Origin: Streptomyces sp. ISL-11
GTDB lineage: Bacteria; Actinomycetota; Actinomycetes; Streptomycetales; Streptomycetaceae
DNA length: 56,513 bases
Reading direction: 5' to 3'
Assembly (NCBI RefSeq): GCF_018614525.1
Contig: NZ_JAGGOL010000170.1
Coordinates: forward strand, 1-56,513
In this document: piece by piece, positions 43,332 through 50,097 of the stretch
How positions within the stretch are numbered: the stretch's first letter is position 1
Layout: every line of letters begins with the position of its first letter
Made by a program: the position numbers and the translations under genes
The notes under the pieces: model-generated
The model's database searches: none
Told to the model about the DNA's origin: nothing
Seen by the model: the letters and a program-made list of their open reading frames with translations, nothing else

Positions 43332-44492
43332 ATGTCCATCGTGATCACCGGTGCCACCGGCTTCCTCGGGAGCCACCTGATCGGCGAACTGCTGGCCCAG
43401 GACAGCGGTGAACCCCTGATCATCCTCGGGCGGCACGCTCCGGACACGCTGCGCCACCGCCTTGAGACCGCCGTTCAGGAGCTGCGGGAACCTCCGATGA
43501 GGCCCGCGGCGCTGCGCCGCCTGCGGTACGTGTACGCCGACCTCACCCGGCCCCGCTTCGGGCTCCCGGCCGGGCAATGGTCACAGGTGGTCCGGGAAGC
43601 CACCACCGTGTGGCACTGTGCCGCACACATCAACCTCCTTGGTGACGCGGCGGATCACTACCAAGTCAACGTCACGGGCACCCGCCATGTGCTGCAGCTC
43701 GTGGATCAATCGCCGGCGGCCAGGCTCCTCCACATCAGCACGGCCTTCGTGGCCGGTCGCCGGTCGAGTGGCCACGTACTCGAAACCGACTTGCGCGACG
43801 AAGGCTTCGACCTCGCCTATCAGGAAAGCAAATACACCGCCGAGCGCATGGTCCACCACTGGGTCCGGCAGACCGGGCGCGAGGCCCTCATCCTGCGTCC
43901 CGCCGTCCTCGTCACCGACCGTGCGCCCGCTCGCCATTCGGCCGGCCAGCCCGTGGGTGTGCTCCACCACCTCGTTCGCCAGGCGCTGCGAGCCGGCGCC
44001 GCCACCGACCCGGCCTTCGTCCAGCTGCTGTCCGGACACGGTGCGGGCACCGCCCTGCGCATCCGGATCCCCGTCGACCCGAGCAGCACCATCAACCTTC
44101 TCCGGGTCGACCACGCGGCCGCGGCCATGGTGCGCGCCGCCGCCCACCGTGGCCCGACCGTGCGGACCCTGCATGTCACGCATCCGCACGAGACGCCTTT
44201 CAGTACGGTCATGCGCGCTTTCACACTCCGCTACCCGGGTCTGGTCCTGGAGGCCGACCCCGAACTGGGCGCCGCCAGCCCGCTGGAGTCCCTCTTCGCA
44301 CGGGAGGCCGCGAGCCTGCTCAGTCACACCACGCACCATCGCACCTATGACCGCACGCACTTCCGCCAGGCCGTGGGCACCTTCCCGGACCCGGCCCCCG
44401 TCACCAGCGCATACCTCGCACGCGCCCTGCGCGACCCGGAGCGCGCCGCGGGTGCGAACCGCTCGGGCGGCGCGGCGTACGGCCGAAATTGA
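43332..44492 (+). CDS. stand-alone thioester reductase (male-sterility-type extended SDR)
   Basis: 386 residues. NAD(P)-binding VITGATGFLGSHLIGELL at the N-terminus, VWHCAAHINLLGD, ISTAFVAGRR (catalytic Thr), and YQESKYTAERMV (Tyr/Lys) as in reductase domains that end NRPS/PKS lines. It starts without an attached carrier domain, so it would act in trans on the ACP-bound chain, releasing an aldehyde or alcohol. The ATG at 43332 has AAGGAG 6 bp upstream. It is divergent from the PKS and shares its promoter region. The C-terminal ~25 residues are low-complexity. Confidence 0.87.
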   Translation: MSIVITGATGFLGSHLIGELLAQDSGEPLIILGRHAPDTLRHRLETAVQELREPPMRPAALRRLRYVYADLTRPRFGLPAGQWSQVVREATTVWHCAAHINLLGDAADHYQVNVTGTRHVLQLVDQSPAARLLHISTAFVAGRRSSGHVLETDLRDEGFDLAYQESKYTAERMVHHWVRQTGREALILRPAVLVTDRAPARHSAGQPVGVLHHLVRQALRAGAATDPAFVQLLSGHGAGTALRIRIPVDPSSTINLLRVDHAAAAMVRAAAHRGPTVRTLHVTHPHETPFSTVMRAFTLRYPGLVLEADPELGAASPLESLFAREAASLLSHTTHHRTYDRTHFRQAVGTFPDPAPVTSAYLARALRDPERAAGANRSGGAAYGRN

Positions 44493-44549
44493 CCGGACCG
44501 TGTTCGGTGCCCCTCCGGCGGCCGGCTCGTCCAGGCCCGGCCCCCGTCA

Positions 44550-44791
44550 TCAGGCCGCGCGCAGCCGCTCTTGAAGCTGCCGCCGGAAGCACGCCGCGTC
44601 ATACGGGGTGGCGTCGCCGGGCTCCTTCAAACCGACCTCGATGCCCAGCGAGTCGATCCGGCCACCGTGCACGGGCCCGGTGCTGTACTCGCTCGCCAGG
44701 AACCGCACCCCGAGCATCGTCTCCATGTGCGCCTCGACGAGTCCTGCACATCCGCCTCGACCTCGGCAAGACGTGGCGCGACCTCAGTCAC
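44550..44791 (-). pseudogene. DUF5655/endonuclease-like remnant
   Basis: From a GTG at 44791, VTEVAPRLAEVEADVQ reads in one frame. A shift near 44740 leads to LVEAHMETMLGVRFLASEYSTG then PVHGGRIDSLGIEVG, and the frame ends at 44550. The ML-GVRFLASEYSTG and HGGRIDSLGI blocks belong to the N-terminal part of DUF5655 (PD-(D/E)xK-related) proteins; the catalytic part that normally follows (IEYKR-like) is gone. A broken passenger at the island's right end. Confidence 0.6.
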
Positions 44792-45005
44792 GCCGCTCCC
44801 ATCCCCCTGATCCGCACTCGAGCGAACCACTCGGCATCCTCCGTGACGCCTGAGCCATCAAGGCGAGGTGACGCTCTGGATCGTTCCTACAGCGCAGACG
44901 GTCGGCATCTTCCCTTCTCCTATCGATCACTCAATGCAACAGGCCCGCCCATACCGACAGCAGTCAAGATCACGACCAACGCCTGTCGCTGACGGTTCCC
45001 CTGGA

Positions 45006-45020
45006 GAGAATCTGGGGAGT
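45006..45020 (+). promoter_or_regulatory. possible integrase arm-type site, right
   Basis: GAGAATCTGGGGAGT, identical to 31119-31133 and in the same orientation, 138 bp inside the right att repeat. It is followed by TCTGGGGAG (45030-45038) and CGTGGGGAG (45041-45049). This spacing pattern suggests tandem protein-binding sites, plausibly for the integrase. Confidence 0.4.
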
Positions 45021-45157
45021 ACGAGCCGCTCTGGGGAGCGCGTGGGGAGAACCGGCTATGTAACCGGGGACGACCCTGAAAGGCCATGAAAGAAGGATCA
45101 GCGCAGGTCACAGACGTGTTGGATCGCATTGCCGCAGGTCAGGACCACTTGGTAGAC

Positions 45158-45253
45158 AACTTCATGACGTACGTACCGAGATCGTCGGCCTCGACGATCC
45201 CAGGGAGCGAGCCACCCTCACGCAAGGGCGTGAACATAGCGGGTGGCGGTGAC
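45158..45253. repeat. right attachment-site repeat (attR) with displaced 5' end of the HipA-like gene
   Basis: 96-bp copy of 30922-31016. Read on the minus strand from about 45266 it begins ATGCTCCCCGAAGTCACC, coding MLPEVTATRYV as in the intact gene, but an extra base after TATGT breaks the frame and the rest of the gene is absent. The DNA to its right (45254-45404) is therefore the original chromosomal upstream region of the HipA-like gene, now orphaned next to the Rieske gene. Confidence 0.85.
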
Positions 45254-45404
45254 TTCGGGGAGCATCGCCCCAGGCTACTGCGGTACGGGCGGGTATCCGG
45301 CACCGCCCGTGCGCGCGCCTCTTCGAACGCGGCGGCGAGGCTCTGAACGCGGGCGGCCCCGGGGCCGTATAACTCCCATGAACCAGCGAGCCAGAGGAGC
45401 GATC

Positions 45405-45893
45405 ATGACGCATTCGGCACCGGACCGGCCCGGCACCACCCGCCGTACCCTCGTCGCGGCGGCGGGAGCCACCGGCCTCGTGGCCGCGCTCGCGGCCTGC
45501 GGCTCCGACGACGGCAAGGGGAGCAAGGAGACGGGCCCCGAGGAGCAGCCGGGCACGACCACTCCGCCGGCCACGGGCGAGAGCCCGAAGGAGGCGCAGC
45601 CCAAGGGTGAGGCGCTGGCCCGGGCCTCGGAGATCCCGGTGGGCGGCGGGAAGGTCTTCGCGGACCGCAAGGTGGTGGTGACGCAGCCCGTGAAGGGGGA
45701 GTTCAAGGCGTTCTCGGCGGTCTGCACCCACCAGGGGTGCGTGGTGAAGGACGTGTCCGACGGGACGATCAACTGTCCTTGTCACGGCAGCAAGTTCAGC
45801 GCGGCGGACGGCAGTGTCCGCAACGGTCCCGCACGGCAGCCGCTGCCGGGGCGGACGGTCACGGTGCGGGACGACTCCGTACAGCTGGGCTGA
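45405..45893 (+). CDS. Rieske [2Fe-2S] lipoprotein
   Basis: 162 residues. N-terminus RPGTTRRTLVAAAGATGLVAALAAC: twin-arginine-like RR, a hydrophobic core and a lipobox LAAC, so probably exported by Tat and lipid-anchored. A disordered Gly/Pro/Glu linker (~residues 30-70) follows. The Rieske fold has ligand motifs CTHQGC and CPCHGS near residues 107 and 126 and ends in GPARQPLPGRTVTVRDDSVQLG. Small secreted electron carrier, partner unknown. I chose the ATG at 45405, with AGAGGAGC 5-10 bp upstream; an ATG at 45378 would add nine residues. Confidence 0.92.
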   Translation: MTHSAPDRPGTTRRTLVAAAGATGLVAALAACGSDDGKGSKETGPEEQPGTTTPPATGESPKEAQPKGEALARASEIPVGGGKVFADRKVVVTQPVKGEFKAFSAVCTHQGCVVKDVSDGTINCPCHGSKFSAADGSVRNGPARQPLPGRTVTVRDDSVQLG

Positions 45894-45908
45894 GGCCGCT
45901 CGCCCGGC

Positions 45909-45951
45909 GGGCTCCTTCCCGCGCCGGTGCCATCGGCGCGGGAAGGAGCCC
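45909..45951. terminator. strong bidirectional hairpin terminator
   Basis: A perfect 18-bp inverted repeat (starts GGGCTCCTTCCCGCGCCG) with a 7-base loop between the convergent Rieske and PAP2 genes, beginning 15 bp after the Rieske stop and ending 6 bp before the PAP2 stop. One of the strongest hairpins noticed in the window. Confidence 0.92.
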
Positions 45952-45957
45952 GGCCGC

Positions 45958-46566
45958 TTATGACACGGCGAGCAGGATCCGCAGCCGCCCCGACTCCAGC
46001 CGTGCGGCCAGGGCGTGTTCGCTCCGTCGGACCGCCGCCGCGAGGGGCAGTGCCACCAGCGCGCCCACCAGCAGTCCGGCCGCGGCGTCGTGGGGGTAGT
46101 GCGCTCCCACCCAGACCCGGGAGACTGCCATCAGCAGCGCGGCGATCATGGCGATCATCCCGAGACGGCGTGAAGCGAACAGCAGGGCGACGGCGGCGGC
46201 CGCCGCCAAGGTGGCGTGGTTGCTGGGGAAGGACCAGTCACCGGGCGCCGGGCATGCCTCCAGCGTGAGGACGTGCAGGCTGTGGCAGGGCCGGTCCTCG
46301 CGCACGACCAGCTTGGCGAGCGCGCTCACCCCGAACGCGGCCACCACGATCACAGGTGCGGCCAGGGCGCCGACCGCCCTGCCGCCGGGCCTCCTGCGGG
46401 CCTGCCACCAGGCCACCACCATGAGCAGCGCGAACAGCGCGAGCCCGTACGCCGACCAGGCGGTCACCAGGCTGTCGAGCCAGTGCGGGGAACGGCCGGC
46501 GAGCCTGGTCACATCGAGATAGACGGACCCGTCGACGCCGGATCCGTCGAACGCGGAAGCCTTCAT
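45958..46566 (-). CDS. PAP2-family phosphatase
   Basis: 202 residues, polytopic membrane phosphatase of the PAP2/undecaprenyl-diphosphatase type. The three motifs are present: KLVVREDRPC, PSNHA, and SRVWVGAHYPHD. About five to six hydrophobic helices. It removes phosphate from a lipid phosphate at the membrane surface. The ATG at 46566 overlaps the DedA stop as ATGA, so it is translated with DedA; both deal with membrane lipid carriers. Confidence 0.9.
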   Translation of the reverse strand: MKASAFDGSGVDGSVYLDVTRLAGRSPHWLDSLVTAWSAYGLALFALLMVVAWWQARRRPGGRAVGALAAPVIVVAAFGVSALAKLVVREDRPCHSLHVLTLEACPAPGDWSFPSNHATLAAAAAVALLFASRRLGMIAMIAALLMAVSRVWVGAHYPHDAAAGLLVGALVALPLAAAVRRSEHALAARLESGRLRILLAVS

Positions 46567-47234
46567 CGCGCGCCTCCGCCCTGGGCACCGGCGGACCGCC
46601 GGCCACGCCGCAGTTCGAGCGCCACCGGGACGAGGGAGACCACCACGATCGCGGCGACGATCGGCAACAGGTAGCGGTCGACATCGGGCACGGAGGAGCC
46701 GAGCCCGTAACCGGCCAGCACCAGTCCCACGGTCCACACCAGGCCGCCGGCCATCTGCCACAGGACGAAGGTCCGCGTCGGCACCTTCAGCGCTCCGGCG
46801 AGGGGGTTGAGGACAGTGCGGACGATCGGCAGGAAGCGGGCCAGCGAGATGGCCTTGGCGTGCCCGTACCGCTCGAGGAGTTCCGCGGCCCGTTCCGCGC
46901 CCTGGTGCAGCCTCGGCGACCCGCTCCGGGCGAGCAGGGCCGGGCCGGCACGGCGCCCGATCAGGTAGCCCGTCTGCGCGCCGGCCAGGGCTCCGACGGC
47001 GGCCGCGAGGAGGACCCACGGCAGTGACAGCGTCGTGGACGCGGTGGAGGATCCGGCGCACAGCAGACCGGCGGTGAACAGCAGCGAGTCGCCGGGCAGG
47101 AAGAACCCGACGAGCAGGCCGGTCTCGGCGAACATCACCACCGCGATGCCGATGGTGCCGAACATCGCCAGCAGCGACTGCGCGTCGAGGAGGTTCACCG
47201 CCAGTTGTGAGGCGGCGAACGCGGGTGCGGTCAT
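46563..47234 (-). CDS. DedA-family membrane protein
   Basis: 223 residues. DedA/SNARE-associated-domain pattern: VMFAETGLLVGFFLPGDSLLFTAGLL, YLIGRRAGP, and ISLARFLPIVRTVLNPLAGAL (the conserved FxRxxPxxRT helix). About five membrane segments. Some DedA proteins are undecaprenyl-phosphate flippases, which fits the translational coupling with the PAP2 phosphatase. The start lies 56 bp from the two BlaI-type operators, so it may share that control. Confidence 0.9.
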   Translation of the reverse strand: MTAPAFAASQLAVNLLDAQSLLAMFGTIGIAVVMFAETGLLVGFFLPGDSLLFTAGLLCAGSSTASTTLSLPWVLLAAAVGALAGAQTGYLIGRRAGPALLARSGSPRLHQGAERAAELLERYGHAKAISLARFLPIVRTVLNPLAGALKVPTRTFVLWQMAGGLVWTVGLVLAGYGLGSSVPDVDRYLLPIVAAIVVVSLVPVALELRRGRRSAGAQGGGAR

Positions 47235-47289
47235 GGACCGGGGCCCCTCTCATAATGGAATGGGCAAGGCGCGGGCAGGGCTCGACTTC

Positions 47290-47326
47290 GTCTACATTTC
47301 AGTAGACGGTCTACTCGACTGTAGAC
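47290..47326. promoter_or_regulatory. two perfect BlaI-type operators
   Basis: GTCTAC-ATTTCA-GTAGAC (47290-47307) and GTCTAC-TCGACT-GTAGAC (47309-47326): identical half-sites, both spacers 6 bp, centres 19 bp apart. They lie 24 bp before the BlaI ATG and between it and the divergent DedA gene. BlaI/MecI dimers bind TACA/GTA-type dyads like these, so autorepression of the blaI-M56 pair is expected, possibly with the dedA-PAP2 pair. Confidence 0.9.
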
Positions 47327-47349
47327 GATCGTGGGGAGAGGACGGTTCC

Positions 47350-47721
47350 ATGACCGACACCGAAGGCGACCGGCGACCCGCCGGCGAGCTGGAGGCGAGC
47401 GTGCTCGCGGCACTGTGGGCGGCCGGACAGCCGCTGACGGCGGCCCGCGTCCGGGAGGCGATCAGCATGCCGCTGGCCCGCACGACCGTGGCGACGATCC
47501 TCGCCCGCCTCTTCGAGAAGGGCACGATCGGCCGCCAGGAGGCGGGCCGTGGATTCGCCTACTTCCCCACCCAGGACGCACACGGTCTCACCGCCCGCCG
47601 CATGCACCGCGAACTCGACCAGGGCAGCGACCGGACCACGGTCCTGGCCCGCTTCGTGGACCAGCTCAGCGCCGAGGACGAGGAGGTCCTCCGCGGTTTG
47701 CTCGAGGGGGACGGCCGGTGA
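47350..47721 (+). CDS. BlaI/MecI-family repressor
   Basis: 123 residues. Winged helix: GELEASVLAALWAAGQPLTAARVREAISMPLARTTVATILARLFEKGTIGRQEAGRGFAYFPT, followed by the dimerisation helices and a C-terminal LARFVDQLSAEDEEVLRGLL. In the family, inactivation follows cleavage by a partner M56 protease, here the next gene, whose GTG overlaps this stop (GTGA). The ATG at 47350 lies just after two operator palindromes. Confidence 0.94.
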   Translation: MTDTEGDRRPAGELEASVLAALWAAGQPLTAARVREAISMPLARTTVATILARLFEKGTIGRQEAGRGFAYFPTQDAHGLTARRMHRELDQGSDRTTVLARFVDQLSAEDEEVLRGLLEGDGR

Positions 47722-48677
47722 TCGCCCTCCTGCTCCTCCCGCTGCTGCTGCCGATCGCGCTGCCGCCGCTGGCCCGGCGCGTCGTCGGGAAGGTGCGGCC
47801 CGACATCGCCCTGTGGACGGTCACCCTGGCCTCGGCGGCCCTCGCGACCGGCGTCCTGGCCTGCCTGGGCGCCCTGCTCCTCCCCCTCGCCCTGATGGTG
47901 CCGTCGCTGGCCGCGCTCGCCGAGCTGGTCCGGCCGGTCGAGGCCGGCCCCGCCACCCTCGTGGAACTCGCCTCGGCGCTCGCCACGGGAGCCCTGGCGG
48001 TCGCCGCGGCGGCCGTCGTGCGGGCCGCCGTGCGCGAGGCGGGCCGGCTGCGCTCCGTACGCGCCGACCTGGTCGGGCACCCGGAGGCCGGGGGTCTGTG
48101 CGTGGTCGAGGACGACCGCGCCGACGCCTACGCGCTGCCCGGCACCGGATCCCGGCCCGGCCGGGTCGTCGTGACCACCGGGATGCTCCGCGTCCTCACG
48201 CCCGCCCAGCGCGAGGCGCTCCTCGCGCACGAGCGGGCCCACCTGGCCGGCCGGCACCACGTCTTCCTCCTCGTGGGCGGGCTCGCCGCGCGCTGCCACC
48301 CCGCCCTGTGCCCGGTCGCCGCCACCATCTCACTGGCCGCCGAGCGGGCCGCCGACGAGGCCGCCGCGGCCGTCGGCGGCGACCGTACCGTGACCGCTCA
48401 CGCCATCGGCCGCGCCGCTCTCGCCACGGGCCGGTCCCGCGCACCGCGCCCGGCCTCCGCTCCGGGCGCCGGCACCGGTCCCGTCCCGGCCCGCGTCAAG
48501 GCGCTCCTGGCCGCCGCCCCGGTACGGCGGATCACCCCGGTGGTCCTGGCGATGGCCCTCCTGTGCGGCACGGCCGCCGCCTCGTCCCTCGCCGGCGCGG
48601 CCTCGCTGCACCACAGGGTGGAGATCGCCCAGGGCGAGCGCCCCGGCGACCCGGGTCCTCCGCCCGGCCGGCCCTGA
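47718..48677 (+). CDS. M56-family membrane metalloprotease
   Basis: 319 residues. Several hydrophobic helices (residues ~1-18, 35-70, 80-105 and near 275-295) and the zinc motif LLAHERAHLAGRH (HExxH) near residue 175 with AAERAADEAAA downstream as the probable third ligand region. Such proteins pair with BlaI regulators, but this one lacks the extracellular penicillin-binding sensor of BlaR1, so its signal is unknown. Translation is coupled to blaI by a GTGA overlap. Confidence 0.92.
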   Translation: MIALLLLPLLLPIALPPLARRVVGKVRPDIALWTVTLASAALATGVLACLGALLLPLALMVPSLAALAELVRPVEAGPATLVELASALATGALAVAAAAVVRAAVREAGRLRSVRADLVGHPEAGGLCVVEDDRADAYALPGTGSRPGRVVVTTGMLRVLTPAQREALLAHERAHLAGRHHVFLLVGGLAARCHPALCPVAATISLAAERAADEAAAAVGGDRTVTAHAIGRAALATGRSRAPRPASAPGAGTGPVPARVKALLAAAPVRRITPVVLAMALLCGTAAASSLAGAASLHHRVEIAQGERPGDPGPPPGRP

Positions 48678-48815
48678 CGCGGCCAGGGCCGGCCGACGGC
48701 AGGGACCGGATTCTTGACGCGGCACGGGCGGCCCCCCGGATCGCGCAGGCCGGTCCCGCCCTACTCACCCGTTCGGCGCCGGACATGGCGCGGCGGGCCG
48801 AGGCACTCGCCGACG

Positions 48816-49460
48816 TCAGCGCGGCCGGCCGCGCGGCTGCCGCCAGTCGCGGAGCACGACCTCGGCCGTGGTGACGGTGGCGACGAGCGCGAGGGTGTGG
48901 CGGATCATCGCCGCGGTGTAGTCGGCGGGCACTCCCGCGATGGCGTCCGCCGGAACGACGGCCGTATAGCCGAGGTTGACGGCGTCGAAGACGGCGTTGG
49001 GTATCGCCACGTTGGCGGAGACGCCGGTGATCACCAGGGTGCGGCAGCCGAGGTTGCGCAGGAGGCCGTCCAGGCCGGTGCCGGCGAGCGGTGAGAGTCC
49101 GTGCAGCCGCCGTACGACCAGGTCGCTGTCGTCTACCGGGATCGGGTCGGCGACGCGTACGGCCGTGGTGCCCGCCAACTGCTGTACGGGCAGCCGCTCG
49201 GTTGCGCGGAAGAGGCGGGCGTTGCGGCCGCTGCCGCGGCCGTCGGGGCGGCGCTCGGCGACGGCGTGCACGACCTGGACGCCCGCGGCGTGCGCGCCGG
49301 CCACCAGGCGCGCGGTGGTGAGCAGGGCTCCGGAGGTGCGTGCGGCGGCGGCGAGTTCGGGGAGCGCGCTGTCGGGGCCGACGATCCCGCTCTGGCATTC
49401 GACGGTCAGGAGCACGGTCGTGGCAGGGTCCAGCGGCTCGGCGTGTTCGGGCGGCGCCAT
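48816..49460 (-). CDS. isochorismatase-fold protein with altered catalytic triad
   Basis: 214 residues with the cysteine-hydrolase fold: TTVLLTVECQSGIVG (position of the catalytic Asp, here Glu/Cys context), VVRRLHGLSPLAGTGLDGLLRNLGCRTLVITGVSANVAIPNAVFDAVNLGY. Where active enzymes have TxxCV with a nucleophilic Cys, this has SANVAIPN (Ala); the Lys strand reads VRRLHG. The usual hydrolase chemistry is therefore unlikely. Relatives with this ANVAIPN-type motif seem common in actinobacteria, suggesting a conserved non-canonical function. The ATG at 49460 has GAGGGGAGCC upstream. Confidence 0.87.
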   Translation of the reverse strand: MAPPEHAEPLDPATTVLLTVECQSGIVGPDSALPELAAAARTSGALLTTARLVAGAHAAGVQVVHAVAERRPDGRGSGRNARLFRATERLPVQQLAGTTAVRVADPIPVDDSDLVVRRLHGLSPLAGTGLDGLLRNLGCRTLVITGVSANVAIPNAVFDAVNLGYTAVVPADAIAGVPADYTAAMIRHTLALVATVTTAEVVLRDWRQPRGRPR

Positions 49461-49578
49461 GGGCTCCCCTCGCAGCGGGTCATGGCGGATCGTCGCGGGT
49501 GGATGGCGGGTTCCGGGGCGGTGCCGGATCGCGTGAGGTTAACGGGCATTGCGCCGTGAGGGAAGAGGCCCCATGCTT

Positions 49579-49595
49579 CCTGACACCTAGTCAGG
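49579..49595. promoter_or_regulatory. inverted repeat upstream of PPOX gene
   Basis: CCTGAC-ACCTA-GTCAGG, a perfect 6-bp dyad with 5-bp spacer, 16 bp before the start of the 49612 gene. Possible operator; no dedicated regulator is adjacent. Confidence 0.45.
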
Positions 49596-49611
49596 TACGG
49601 GAGGTGTGGAG

Positions 49612-50079
49612 ATGGCCGCCACCCAGCGGCGGGGCCGCCGGATCATGATGACGCGGGCGGAGCTGGACGCCTTCCTGACCGAACGGCGCACCTGCCGGGT
49701 GGCGACGGTCGGCCGGGACGGCCGGCCGCACGTCGGCGCCCTGTGGTTCGTCTGGGACGGGGGCGCCCTGTGGCTGTACTCCCTCGTCCGCAGCCGGCGG
49801 TGGGCCGACCTGCGGCGGGACCCCCGGCTGGCGGTGGTGGTCGACGACGGCCGGGAATACGGGGAGCTGCGCGGCGCCGAGCTGTCCGGCACGGCCGCGT
49901 TCGTCGGCGAGGCGCCGCGCACCGGTCTGCGGTGCCCGGTACTCGATCCCGTCGAGGCGCTGTTCGCCGCCAAGTACTTCGGCCTGACGGTCATGCCGCA
50001 CGACGGCCGGCACGCGTGGCTGCGGCTGACGCCGGAGGCGGTGGCCTCCTGGGACTTCCGCAAGCTGCCGGACGGCTGA
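49612..50079 (+). CDS. PPOX-class (split-barrel) flavin/F420-dependent oxidoreductase
   Basis: 155 residues, pyridoxamine-phosphate-oxidase-like split barrel: LTERRTCRVATVGRDGRPHVGALWFVWDGGALWLYSLVRSRRWADLRRDPRLAVVVDDG, then the AELSGTAAFVG strand. Such proteins use FMN or F420; the ATVGRDGRPHVGPxWF pattern is common in the F420 branch. I chose the ATG at 49612, 6 bp after GGGAGGTG. It is convergent with the LysR gene. Substrate unknown. Confidence 0.85.
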   Translation: MAATQRRGRRIMMTRAELDAFLTERRTCRVATVGRDGRPHVGALWFVWDGGALWLYSLVRSRRWADLRRDPRLAVVVDDGREYGELRGAELSGTAAFVGEAPRTGLRCPVLDPVEALFAAKYFGLTVMPHDGRHAWLRLTPEAVASWDFRKLPDG

Positions 50080-50097
50080 GGCCGGCGGCTTGCGCTG

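Larger units (their letters stand above)
44493..45157. other. right-end island DNA without an intact gene
   Basis: 665 bp between the reductase stop and the right att repeat. It holds a DUF5655-like remnant (44550-44791), then AT-richer DNA with three TGGGGAG-type motifs (45014-45048). A small open frame at 44868-45089 and another spanning the att repeat from 45086 have no family similarity, and I do not call them. Confidence 0.6.
30922..45253. mobile_element. integrated biosynthetic genomic island (~14.1 kb)
   Basis: A region bounded by a 95/96-bp direct repeat of the 5' end of the HipA-like gene. It carries a tyrosine-integrase pseudogene immediately inside the left repeat and a cargo of PKS, methyltransferase, thioester reductase, EF-hand, glycine-rich and P450-fragment genes. 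A 15-bp motif is shared in the same orientation just inside both ends. Gene remnants cluster at the two ends, which are also less GC-rich. The integrase is frameshifted, so the island is probably no longer mobile by itself. The boundaries are inferred; no empty-site sequence is available here. Confidence 0.82.

Noticed and set aside
45086..45346. Small ORF spanning the right att repeat
   Set aside because: Most of it is the antisense of the displaced HipA-like 5' end; no independent support.
48678..48815. Small gene between M56 protease and isochorismatase-like gene
   Set aside because: No start with an RBS and no recognisable product in 138 bp.
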